This document shows, piece after piece, positions 33,014-41,039 of a stretch of 64,000 bases of DNA. The stretch comes from CBDCFV01 sp965203835 (lineage in GTDB: Bacteria; Chloroflexota; Dehalococcoidia; Lucifugimonadales; UBA3495), in the NCBI GenBank assembly GCA_965203835.1, contig OZ241919.1, positions 930,001 through 994,000 on the forward strand. Direction: 5' to 3'. Under the pieces are notes generated by a model. That model saw only the letters and a list, made by a program, of their open reading frames with translations, had not been told where the DNA came from and ran no database searches. A program made the position numbers and the translations under genes. The number at the start of each line of letters is the position of its first letter. Position 1 is the first letter of the stretch.

Positions 33014-34375
33014 ATGCCTACCATGGCCGAAATGTTGAGCGACTACGCTGTATCGCTCCGATATGAAGACCTGCCCGACGACGTAGCCCACTTGGCCAAG
33101 CGGATGATCATCGACACTCTGGGGTGCGCCTTGGGCGGGTACCACAGCGAACCGGCTCGGATAGCCAGGGAAGTGGCCTCCACCGTAACCAGCACCCCAG
33201 CGGGCAGGGTTCTGGGCAGCGGGCAGCTTACCAGCCCTGACCTGGCGACCTTCGCCAACGGGGTGATGGTGCGGTACCTGGACTTCAACGACGGGTATAC
33301 CAGCAAAGAGTCGGGGCACCCCAGCGACAGCATAGCGGCCACCCTGACGTGCAGCGAAGTGGGCCGGGCGGGAGGCAAGGGCTTGATCACCGCCACGGTG
33401 CTGGCCTACGAGGCTTTCTGCCGGATTTGCGACACGGTGGACATCAAGCCCTCGGGGTTCGACCACGTTACCGTAGGCTGTATCGCCAGCATCCTGGGGG
33501 CGGCCAAGAGCATGGGGCTGGACCGGGAACAAACGCTCCAGGCGTTGAACCTTGGCATCGCTCCCAACCTGGCCTTGTACCAGACCCGTATCGGCGACGT
33601 ATCCATGTGGAAGGGGTGCGCCTACGCCAATGCCAGCCGCAACGCGGTCTTTGCGGTGACGCTGGCCCGCATGGGACTGACCGGGCCGTCCCCCATATTC
33701 GAGGGCGACGGCGGCTACTTCAAAGCGGTTACCCGCCAGCCTTTCCAACTGGAGCCGTTCGGCGGCCCCGGCCAAACTTTCAAGATTGGCGAGTGCAGCA
33801 TCAAGCGCTTTCCCTTGGGCCAATACTCGCAGACGGTAGTCCAAGCTGCCCTTGAGGTGCGCGAGCAATTACCAGACGTTAACGACATAGCCCAAGTGAA
33901 GGTCAGCACCCTGCAAACGGCGGTCAACATCATGGCCGGCGACCCGGAGAAATGGCGCCCCCTGAACCGGGAAACCGCCGACCACAGTATGCCGTATACC
34001 GTTGCCGTGGCGCTGATGTACGGGGGCGTGGGCCAGTCCCACTTCGACGACGAGTACCTGCAAGACCAACGGTTGCTGGACCTGGTTTCCAGGGTCGAGG
34101 TCAGCGTGTCGGAGGAAGCGAACCGTATGGCGCCGGAAGCCATGCTGTGCGAGGTTGAGGTGGTGACGAGCAGGGGAGAACATCACTCCCGCCGCGTCGC
34201 GTACCACAAGGGGCACTACAAGAACCCGCTGTCCGACAGCGAACTGGAGGACAAGTTCCGCAGCCTCGCCGGGCCGGTGCTGGCCGCGGACCGGGTTGAC
34301 GGCCTGCTGGCCCGCCTCTGGCGCTTGGAGGAGGTGGATGACCTTGGGGAGATTTTCGAGTTGACGCGGATTTGA
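33014..34375 (+). CDS. MmgE/PrpD family protein
   Basis: A 453-residue member of the 2-methylcitrate dehydratase / cis-aconitate decarboxylase / immune-responsive-gene family. LAKRMIIDTLGCALGG near the start, FANGVMVRYLDFNDGY and SGHPSDSIAATL are the family blocks. GGAGGAG lies directly before the ATG at 33014; an upstream in-frame ATG has no such site. The exact dehydration or decarboxylation substrate cannot be told; adjacent SDR and flavin oxidoreductase genes suggest a catabolic cassette. A second family member starts at 63404. Confidence 0.9.
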   Translation: MPTMAEMLSDYAVSLRYEDLPDDVAHLAKRMIIDTLGCALGGYHSEPARIAREVASTVTSTPAGRVLGSGQLTSPDLATFANGVMVRYLDFNDGYTSKESGHPSDSIAATLTCSEVGRAGGKGLITATVLAYEAFCRICDTVDIKPSGFDHVTVGCIASILGAAKSMGLDREQTLQALNLGIAPNLALYQTRIGDVSMWKGCAYANASRNAVFAVTLARMGLTGPSPIFEGDGGYFKAVTRQPFQLEPFGGPGQTFKIGECSIKRFPLGQYSQTVVQAALEVREQLPDVNDIAQVKVSTLQTAVNIMAGDPEKWRPLNRETADHSMPYTVAVALMYGGVGQSHFDDEYLQDQRLLDLVSRVEVSVSEEANRMAPEAMLCEVEVVTSRGEHHSRRVAYHKGHYKNPLSDSELEDKFRSLAGPVLAADRVDGLLARLWRLEEVDDLGEIFELTRI

Positions 34376-34410
34376 CCGCACACAGACCAACTTGGATTTG
34401 GAGGGTATTC

Positions 34411-35256
34411 ATGCAGCAACGCCCACTCAGCGGAAAGATAGCAATTGTCACCGGCGCGGCCAGCCCGATGGGACTGGGCCGGGCTATGACGGAAGCATTG
34501 GTCAGGGCCGGGGCCCGTGTATCCATGATGGACATCAACCCCGAATGGCTGGAGCGCAGTTCCAACTACATGCGGGAAATAGGCGGCGACGACAGCGTGA
34601 TGACGCAGATAGTGAACGTGGCGGACTCCGCGGAGGCACAGGAGGCGGTGCAACGCACCATCGACGAGATGGGAGACCTCCACATTCTCGTCAACAACGC
34701 GGGGGTCGCCCCGCCCAACATGGTGGGGAGACGCGGAGTGAGCAACAATTTCTGGGACATCTCCAACGAGGAGTGGGACCGGGTGGTCTCAATCAACAGC
34801 AGCGGCCCGTTCTACATGACAAGGGCGGTTACGCCTCACCTGCTGGCCCAAGGATGGGGCCGCATCATCGGGGTGACCACCAGCATGAACACCATGTACC
34901 GGGCAGGCATGACGCCCTACGGCCCTTCCAAGGCCGCCCATGAGGCCCTTATTGCCATGGCCGCCCGGGAGTTGGAAGGGACCGGGGTAACCGCCAACGT
35001 GCTGGTGCCCGGCGGCATGTCGAGCACCAACCTGATTCCCGACGACACCGATTACGACCGGGCCAGCATGATCCAACCAGAGATAATGCAGAGGCCAGTG
35101 GTATGGCTGGCGTCGGACGAGTCGGACGGCGTGACCGGCCGCCGTATCATCGGCTACTACTGGGACGAGTCGCTGCCCGTTGAAGAACGGCTGGAAAAGG
35201 CCGGGGCGCCGGCGGCGTGGCCGCAGTTGGGGGCGCAGTCGGTAAGGCCGGAGTAA
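34411..35256 (+). CDS. short-chain dehydrogenase/reductase
   Basis: A 281-residue SDR with Rossmann fold. TGAASPMGLGRA near residues 14-25 is the nucleotide-binding loop, NNAGVA the structural motif, and Tyr170/Lys174 in YGPSK with Ser in the GVTTSMN strand form the catalytic triad. The cofactor is probably NAD (Asp39-Ile-Asn after the second strand). GGAGGG precedes the ATG. The C-terminal extension (GYYWDESLPVEERLEKAGAPAAW) is longer than in standard SDRs. It follows the PrpD gene by 35 bases and probably shares its transcript. Confidence 0.92.
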   Translation: MQQRPLSGKIAIVTGAASPMGLGRAMTEALVRAGARVSMMDINPEWLERSSNYMREIGGDDSVMTQIVNVADSAEAQEAVQRTIDEMGDLHILVNNAGVAPPNMVGRRGVSNNFWDISNEEWDRVVSINSSGPFYMTRAVTPHLLAQGWGRIIGVTTSMNTMYRAGMTPYGPSKAAHEALIAMAARELEGTGVTANVLVPGGMSSTNLIPDDTDYDRASMIQPEIMQRPVVWLASDESDGVTGRRIIGYYWDESLPVEERLEKAGAPAAWPQLGAQSVRPE

Positions 35257-35290
35257 AAAGGCTGACGTGCCTCAACGAACAACGTCCTTT

Positions 35291-35968
35291 TTATACCGTT
35301 TCCAGCAGCGCATGAAGCTTTGGCAGCAATTCCGGGATGTTTTTTCGGACTATCTCCCACACCCTGTCATCGTCAATGCCGAGATAGTCGTGAATTATGA
35401 GGTTTCGCGTCCCGATGATTGATACCCACGGGATCTCAGGATGAGCATCCCGCACTTCATCAGGGATATGCCTGGCCGCCTCGCCAATCAGAGCAATGGT
35501 GTGGAGTGCAGAGCGGTTTATGGTGATGTCGGAGAAAAATTCCGCCTCGCCTATTCCCTCAGTAATTTTGAGCACGTCCTCGCAGAACCCGATCACGTTC
35601 TCCAAGCGGAAGCGCCATTCCCTTTGAGGCGACTCCGGGCTGGGCATTTGCGGGTTCTCCTCGGACACGTCGATGGCCTCCGCTTCTATGTATGGACGAA
35701 TTTCATTTTTCAATCCCTTGCGGGTTACCAGGTCCACCGGGCGGCCCACAAGTCCCTCGATGTAAGATTGCAGATCGAAAATCCGCTCCATCGTGGCCGG
35801 ACCGTTAAAGTCGACCAGTATGTCAACGTCGCTCGTCGCCGTCGCCCGGTCGCGGGCAGTAGAGCCGAACAGGTGGACTGAGGAAACGCCGAACCTCTCG
35901 GACAACTCCTTCCTGCGCGCCCGCAGCAACGCCAAGGCTTCGTCCCGTCTCAGTGCTTTCTGTGCCAT
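35291..35968 (-). CDS. fused MntA-HepT: MNT nucleotidyltransferase and HEPN domain in one chain
   Basis: A 225-residue fusion. Residues 1-105 are a minimal nucleotidyltransferase with the exact GSx10DxD motif (Gly35-Ser36...Asp47, Asp49) and a third Asp79. After a proline-rich linker (about 106-117), residues 118-225 are a HEPN domain with Rx4HxY (Arg188, His193, Tyr195 in RNLIIHDY). In two-gene HepT/MntA systems MntA adenylylates the HEPN tyrosine to block its RNase activity. Here toxin and antitoxin are covalently joined, so regulation would be intramolecular. All catalytic residues of both halves are kept. Confidence 0.9.
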   Translation of the reverse strand: MAQKALRRDEALALLRARRKELSERFGVSSVHLFGSTARDRATATSDVDILVDFNGPATMERIFDLQSYIEGLVGRPVDLVTRKGLKNEIRPYIEAEAIDVSEENPQMPSPESPQREWRFRLENVIGFCEDVLKITEGIGEAEFFSDITINRSALHTIALIGEAARHIPDEVRDAHPEIPWVSIIGTRNLIIHDYLGIDDDRVWEIVRKNIPELLPKLHALLETV

Positions 35969-35990
35969 AACGTCTCGTCTCTATTGTACT

Positions 35991-36000
35991 ACTTCATGAC
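35991..36000 (+). repeat. target-site duplication, left
   Basis: ACTTCATGAC directly precedes the left end of the inserted element and is repeated exactly at 36155-36164 after its right end. Confidence 0.85.
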
Positions 36001-36154
36001 CAGGGCCTTTTCATTTTCCGGGTTGGGCTGCACAGGTCCCGTCTTTCCCGCGAAAGCGGGAATCCACATACTTCCAGCCTATGGCAATGTTCTCGTGGCG
36101 AGACCACATGGATTCCCGCCTGCGCGGGAATGACGAGAGAATGAAAAGGCCCTG
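36001..36154. mobile_element. 154-bp MITE with perfect terminal inverted repeats
   Basis: The element begins CAGGGCCTTTTCATT and ends with its exact reverse complement (15 base pairs); outside lie identical 10-base duplications ACTTCATGAC. It contains two copies of the window's hairpin repeat (a CCCGCGAAAGCGGGAA form near 36048 and an ATTCCCGCCTGCGCGGGAAT form near 36111) but no coding sequence, so it must be moved in trans. A 10-bp duplication suggests a DDE transposase such as those of the IS256, Mutator-like or ISL3-type families; no matching transposase gene is in the window. Confidence 0.85.
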
Positions 36155-36164
36155 ACTTCATGAC
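36155..36164 (+). repeat. target-site duplication, right
   Basis: Exact copy of 35991-36000, next to the right end of the MITE. Confidence 0.85.
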
Positions 36165-36250
36165 ACGCCCGCTTGTAACCCGCCAATGCCTGTTATACCA
36201 TTGGGGCCATCCGGCGCGATTTGTAGTCTGTCGCGCCGACGGGAACGGAT

Positions 36251-36730
36251 ATGGACCAATCTATCCAATTTCGAGTCAACGGGGTAGACCACCAACTGCA
36301 AGTGCCGGCCAGGCGGTTGCTGGTGGACTGTTTGCGGTACGACCTGGGCCTGACGGGCACCAAGGAAGGATGCAGCGTCGGGGTCTGCGGGGCCTGCACA
36401 GTATTGATTGACGGGCAGATGATTGCCTCCTGCATCACCTTGGCAGTGGCCGTGGACGGCGCCGACATCACTACCATCGAGGGACTCGCCGAGGAAGGGC
36501 AGCTGCATCCCGTACAGCAGGCGTTTATCGACCACGGCGGTTTCCAATGCGGCATTTGCACTCCGGGGCAGGTGCTGGCAGCCAAAGCGCTGCTGGACAT
36601 TAACCCCACTCCCACTGAGGATGACATCCGCGAGTGGATGATGGGCAACCTGTGCCGTTGCACCGGCTACTACGGCATACTGGAGTCGGTGAAGAACGCC
36701 GCGCGGGCAGTGCAGGAGACCGCCCAATGA
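36251..36730 (+). CDS. [2Fe-2S] subunit of a molybdenum hydroxylase (CoxS-like)
   Basis: A 159-residue CoxS/XdhC-type iron-sulphur subunit. Plant-ferredoxin-type cluster cysteines are in EGCSVGVCGACTV with a further C near residue 62, and the second cluster in QCGICTPGQ and LCRCTGY. It shuttles electrons from the molybdenum site to the FAD subunit. Its stop overlaps the next gene's ATG by four bases. The expected large molybdopterin subunit is not encoded in this cluster. Confidence 0.94.
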   Translation: MDQSIQFRVNGVDHQLQVPARRLLVDCLRYDLGLTGTKEGCSVGVCGACTVLIDGQMIASCITLAVAVDGADITTIEGLAEEGQLHPVQQAFIDHGGFQCGICTPGQVLAAKALLDINPTPTEDDIREWMMGNLCRCTGYYGILESVKNAARAVQETAQ

Positions 36731-37608
36731 TTGACTTCGAGTTCCACAGCCCCTCTACCTTGGACGAGGCCCTGGAGTTGCTGGACAGGCACGGCGACGA
36801 CGCGCGGGTGATGGCGGGCGGCACGGCGCTGGTCATGATGATGAAGCAACGGCTGGCCCAACCGGGCCACGTCGTCGGCTTGAAGAGAATTTCCGGCTTG
36901 GGCGAGGTCAGCGCGGGGTCCGAAGGCGACGCTGGAGGCGTCAGGATCGGTGCATTGTGCACCCAGCGGCAGGTGGAGACCGACCCCATTGTGACAAAAG
37001 TCGCGCCGCTGGTCTCCTACGCCTTCAGCCGGGTGGCGACGCCCCGCATCCGCAACATGGGGACCATAGGGGGCGGCTTGGTGCACGGCGACCCCAACCA
37101 GGACCCGCCGCCGGCATTGATCGCCCTTGGCGCTTCAGCAGTTCTTTCATCCAAGGACGGAGAGCGGGTGGTCCCGGTGGAAGACCTTTTCCAAGACTAC
37201 TTCGAGACGGACGTGCAACCGGGGGAGATACTTACCAGCGTTCTGGTCCCCCCGGCCCCTGCCAATTCTGGGGCCGTTTACCTGAAGTTCCTGCCGCGCA
37301 CGGCGGATGACTACGCCACCGTCTCAGTCGCCGCGATAGTTACTCCCGGCGAGGGCAACACTTGCAACGACTTGAGGCTTGTATTGGGAGCTTCCGGCGT
37401 AACGCCCATCAGGGCCAAGGCCGCCGAGGCCCTGCTGCGCGGGCAGCCCCTCAGCGACGAAAACATCCGGGCCTGCGCCGCCGCGGTCAAGGACGAGGTA
37501 GACCCCTTAGACGATTTCCGGGGTTCTGCCGATTACAAGCGCGACATGGCCGAGGTGTTCGCCCGGAGGGCCATCGAGCAAGCCTTGTCTGCGGCCCGCG
37601 GAGGTTAA
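36727..37608 (+). CDS. FAD-binding subunit of a molybdenum hydroxylase (CoxM-like)
   Basis: A 293-residue FAD subunit. VMAGGTALVMMMKQR near residue 30 and TPRIRNMGTIGGGLVHGDPNQDPP near residues 105-128 match the CoxM AGGxS/L and TxGG FAD-pyrophosphate loops. It starts at the ATGA overlap with the iron-sulphur gene. It accepts electrons from the 2Fe-2S subunit. True CO dehydrogenase cannot be told from other aldehyde/heterocycle hydroxylases without the missing large subunit. Confidence 0.93.
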   Translation: MIDFEFHSPSTLDEALELLDRHGDDARVMAGGTALVMMMKQRLAQPGHVVGLKRISGLGEVSAGSEGDAGGVRIGALCTQRQVETDPIVTKVAPLVSYAFSRVATPRIRNMGTIGGGLVHGDPNQDPPPALIALGASAVLSSKDGERVVPVEDLFQDYFETDVQPGEILTSVLVPPAPANSGAVYLKFLPRTADDYATVSVAAIVTPGEGNTCNDLRLVLGASGVTPIRAKAAEALLRGQPLSDENIRACAAAVKDEVDPLDDFRGSADYKRDMAEVFARRAIEQALSAARGG

Positions 37609-37612
37609 CCCT

Positions 37613-38062
37613 GTGAAGCTGGAAAACCGGTGCCTCATACCCGCGCCCGCGGATGTTGCTTGGGACAGGCTATTGGACATCCCCAGCGCAGCCTCTTGTA
37701 TTCCGGGGGTCAAGGAAGTCACTTCCGACGGTGACAACCGGTTTCAAGCGTCCATGCAGGTACGTGTTGGGCCGATGCGGTTCGATTTTTCCGGTTCGAT
37801 CCTGGTGGTGGACCAAGATCCTGGAGCCAAGCAGGCCCGCTTCCGGGTGGAAGCCGCCGATCCTAAGGTAGGGGGTTCCCTTCGGGCCGACCTGGAGATG
37901 CAGTTGGTATCCCAGGAGGATGGGCAGACCGAGGTGGTAATTCAGACCGACACCGTGTTCATGGGCAAGATAGGCGAGTTGGGGCAGCCGATTATCCGAC
38001 GCAAGGCCGGATCGACCATTGAAGAGTTCGCCCGCAACTTCGCCAAGTCGGTAGGCTCATAG
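37613..38062 (+). CDS. CoxG-like SRPBCC protein
   Basis: A 149-residue SRPBCC/START-fold protein of the CO dehydrogenase subunit G family. IPAPADVAWDRLLDIPSAASCIPGV at the start is the family signature. In Oligotropha CoxG anchors the hydroxylase to the membrane, and in Mycobacterium it binds menaquinone and delivers it to the enzyme. The start is GTG, four bases after the FAD-subunit stop. Its presence supports a respiratory link for the hydroxylase, although CoxL is missing here. Confidence 0.9.
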   Translation: MKLENRCLIPAPADVAWDRLLDIPSAASCIPGVKEVTSDGDNRFQASMQVRVGPMRFDFSGSILVVDQDPGAKQARFRVEAADPKVGGSLRADLEMQLVSQEDGQTEVVIQTDTVFMGKIGELGQPIIRRKAGSTIEEFARNFAKSVGS

Positions 38063-38379
38063 CAACTGCGTGCCTGCCGTCCGTTATGTCAATGAGCATA
38101 TCCCGGCCCACGCTTCTCCACTGACCATACCTCGAACGCTTGAACTTGGCACTGCTTCCACGTGAATTACCCACCCGCTCGCCGTTTTCCAGCCTTCAGC
38201 CGGAAGAAGGATATTGTCCTGTAGCGTCTCCTCCACGTCCCGCCCTGCGCAATCAAAACGTTCGAACTTCGGCCTGAGAACCGCTTGAAGTAACCGCTTC
38301 GTAGTGAAAAGATACCAACGGCAAATTCAACCGGACCATTGGTTTCCCAACCTCTCCAGGAAAGAAGGAATACGCCCTG
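38063..38379. other. 317-base intergenic region
   Basis: No gene, repeat or clear promoter was recognised; it precedes the TreT-like gene, whose ribosome site (AGAAGGAA) lies at its end. No intrinsic terminator is evident for the CoxG gene. Confidence 0.4.
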
Positions 38380-39693
38380 ATGTTTGTCACGGTCCCACAG
38401 CAACCGGTTAACGTCGATGAATATCTTCCCCTGCTGTCGCCTGAACTGGCCGACGAGTTGCCCGCCGTCGCCGACCGTCTCCGGGGCCGCCGCATACTCC
38501 ACCTGAACAGTACGGCGGAAGGCGGCGGGGTAGCCGAAATCCTGCGTTCCATGACTCCGCTGATGAAGTCATTGGGCCTCTCCACCGATTGGGTGGTAAT
38601 CAACCCCCCGCCAAGCTTTTTTCAAGTCACCAAGAAGGTCCACAACCTGTTGCAGGGAGCAGAAGGGGAGCTATCCTCCGAGGAGAAAGAGACCTACTTG
38701 GGAGACGTCCAGCAGGTGGCCGAACAAATGAGGCTGGACGGCCTTGACGCCGATATATGGTTCCTGCACGATCCCCAGTTGCTGCCTTTGGCCCAGTTCC
38801 TACGGAAAGGCCGGAACGGCGCGTGGTTCTGGGTAGTCCACATTGACCTCACCACCCCGAACCAGAGCGTCCTGGACTTTCTGCTGCCCCTGACGACACG
38901 GTACGACGGGCTGGCCTTCTCGCTCGAGTCGTACATTCCGTCAGAGTTGGAAGGGTCGCCGCCCATCTATGTCACGCCACCAGCCATTGATCCGCTGAGC
39001 GTAAAGAACGTACCCATGGACGCAGCGGAAGCGTCACGGATCGTAGCTGCCATGGGAATCGACCCGGCCCGCCCATTGATTACTCAAGTGTCTCGGTTCG
39101 ACTACTGGAAGGACCCTTGGGGGGTGATCGAAGCCTACAGATTGGCGCGGCGTGACATCTCCGGCCTCCAGTTGGCCTTGCTGGGACTGAGCCAAGCCAG
39201 CGACGACCCGGAAGCGCTGGAAGTATTGAACAGCGTCACCGAATACGCCGAGATGGACCCCGACATTCACATGTACTACTCCTGCGAGGGGTTGCCCACG
39301 GGCATCGACAGCATCGTCAACGCCTTCCAGACAGCGTCCCAAGTGGTCCTGCAAAAGTCCACCCGGGAGGGGTTCGGGCTGACCGTCACCGAGGCCATGT
39401 GGAAGGGCAAGCCGGTTATCGGCGGCAACGTGGGCGGCATACGGGCGCAAATAGAAGACGGAGTATCCGGGTACTTGGTCGACACGCCGGAACAATGCGC
39501 CTCTCGCATCAGTACGCTGATGAGGGAAGGCGAGTTGATGTCGAGGATTGGCAACGCGGCCCAGGACAGCGTGCGGCAGCGGTTCCTGTTGCCCCGGTTG
39601 GCTTTGGACTACCTGCAAATCGCCGACAAGACCCTGGAGAGTGGGACCAACGCCAACGGCCGCGGCGGCGCCCAAGGGTTATTGTCTACATAG
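38380..39693 (+). CDS. trehalose synthase, glycosyltransferring (TreT-like, GT4)
   Basis: A 437-residue GT-B glycosyltransferase. LHLNSTAEGGGVAEILRSMTPLMKSLGL near residues 39-66 and SFFQVTKKVHNLLQG match the TreT family, which makes trehalose from NDP-glucose and glucose (reversibly). The GT4 donor site is seen as VLQKSTREGFGLTVTEAMWKGKPVIGG near residue 330. Trehalose would serve as a compatible solute or reserve. No OtsA/OtsB genes are present near it, so this single-step route may be the main one. Downstream lies a repeat cluster. Confidence 0.87.
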   Translation: MFVTVPQQPVNVDEYLPLLSPELADELPAVADRLRGRRILHLNSTAEGGGVAEILRSMTPLMKSLGLSTDWVVINPPPSFFQVTKKVHNLLQGAEGELSSEEKETYLGDVQQVAEQMRLDGLDADIWFLHDPQLLPLAQFLRKGRNGAWFWVVHIDLTTPNQSVLDFLLPLTTRYDGLAFSLESYIPSELEGSPPIYVTPPAIDPLSVKNVPMDAAEASRIVAAMGIDPARPLITQVSRFDYWKDPWGVIEAYRLARRDISGLQLALLGLSQASDDPEALEVLNSVTEYAEMDPDIHMYYSCEGLPTGIDSIVNAFQTASQVVLQKSTREGFGLTVTEAMWKGKPVIGGNVGGIRAQIEDGVSGYLVDTPEQCASRISTLMREGELMSRIGNAAQDSVRQRFLLPRLALDYLQIADKTLESGTNANGRGGAQGLLST

Positions 39694-39759
39694 GGGCTTC
39701 CCTGTACAGCCTGCAAGAGGTAGCGTTCCGTTGCAAGTGGTCTGGCGGTGACGGTATGG

Positions 39760-39846
39760 TGGATTTCCGCCTTCGCGAGGGTGACGTTCCTGCGCGGGAA
39801 TGACGCCTGCCCTCGCGGAGGCGGGGGAGAGAATGAAAAAGCCCTG
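39760..39846 (+). repeat. hairpin repeats ending in a MITE-like terminus
   Basis: GGATTTCCGCC...GCGGGAATGACG repeats are followed by GAGAATGAAAAAGCCCTG (to 39846), which differs at one base from the right end of the MITE at 36154. No matching left end is found, so this looks like a truncated or diverged copy. Confidence 0.6.
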
Positions 39847-39930
39847 CTTGCCCGGACAAGGCATGTTGCCGCCACAGCGCAGGTGCGTTAGAGTTTTATA
39901 GACCGCAACGTTATGTAAAAGGAAACGCTC

Positions 39931-41031
39931 GTGCCTCTTACGACAGTAGTCATCATGATAGACGGGTTGGACCCGGAGTACTTTGACTGGTGTCCGATGC
40001 CGAACATCCGGCAATTGGCCCAGCAGGGGTTCATGGTAGAGGGCAAGGGAATGATGCCCTCTGTGACCAACGTGAACAACGTGTCGCTGGTTACCGCCGG
40101 GTACCCCGCAAGCCACGGTATCACCACCAACTACTGGCTGGACAGGGAGAACAGCCGGGAACATTACATGGAGTCGGGGGACTTCATTCAAGCGGAGACC
40201 ATGTTTCAAAGGGCAACCCGCCAAGGCGCGCGCTCCCTGCTGGTAACCGCCAAAGACAAGCTGAAACGGTTGCTAGGCGAGGGCGTAACCCTGAGTGTCT
40301 CATCGGAGCAACCGCCGCAATGGGTGGTAGATGCTGTGGGAGAGGCTCCACAGATATATTCCTTGGAAGTCAACGAGTGGGTCATCAACGCCGGGCATTA
40401 TATTTTGAGCCAGGAGCACTACGACCTGGTGTACCTGACCACAACCGACTACGCCATGCACACCTACGCCCCGCAGGAGCCCGAGTCCGCCAGGCATCTG
40501 GACCTGCTGGACGGGGCGATAGGACGGTTGGTGGACAGTCTGCCTGACGTGCAAGTACTACTGACCGCCGACCACGGCATGTCGTCGAAAAGCCGCATGA
40601 TACACCTGCCTCAAGTCCTTGCCGGTCACGGGGTGCAGGCGCAGGCGGTGCCGATCATCAAGGACATGTATACCGTCCACCACTCCAACCTGGGAGGATG
40701 CATATACCTGTACTTGGCCGAAGCGGACTGCCAAGCGGCGTTGGCGGCCCTGCGGGAGACCGACGGAGTGGACGAAGCCCTGACCCGGGCGGAAGCCGCG
40801 GAAAAATTCCGCTTGAAGTACGACCGGATAGGCGACATAGTAGTCCTGGGCGCTCCCGACGTGGTGTTCGGCGACCCGCAGGAAGTCACGCTGCCCCCAA
40901 CGCTGCGGTCCCACGGCTCGCTATACGAGGACCTGGTGCCTATTATCGGCTACGGCGGCGACTTCGACGGTTTCGAGTTCGCCGAGAACAAGGACGTGGG
41001 ACGGTACGTCTTTGAAAGGGTCCTGTCCTGA
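39931..41031 (+). CDS. phosphonoacetate hydrolase-like alkaline phosphatase superfamily enzyme
   Basis: A 366-residue member of the alkaline phosphatase superfamily. IMIDGLDPEYFD (Asp11), MPNIRQL, and PSVTNVNNVSLVT with Thr46 as likely nucleophile, then HGITTNYWLDRE match the PhnA phosphonoacetate hydrolase group; TTDYAMHTY and LTADHGM supply the other zinc ligands. It would cleave the C-P bond of phosphonoacetate, or a related phosphate ester. The start is GTG with AAAGGA upstream. It is followed by homoserine kinase after eight bases. Confidence 0.83.
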   Translation: MPLTTVVIMIDGLDPEYFDWCPMPNIRQLAQQGFMVEGKGMMPSVTNVNNVSLVTAGYPASHGITTNYWLDRENSREHYMESGDFIQAETMFQRATRQGARSLLVTAKDKLKRLLGEGVTLSVSSEQPPQWVVDAVGEAPQIYSLEVNEWVINAGHYILSQEHYDLVYLTTTDYAMHTYAPQEPESARHLDLLDGAIGRLVDSLPDVQVLLTADHGMSSKSRMIHLPQVLAGHGVQAQAVPIIKDMYTVHHSNLGGCIYLYLAEADCQAALAALRETDGVDEALTRAEAAEKFRLKYDRIGDIVVLGAPDVVFGDPQEVTLPPTLRSHGSLYEDLVPIIGYGGDFDGFEFAENKDVGRYVFERVLS

Positions 41032-41039
41032 GAGCGGCG

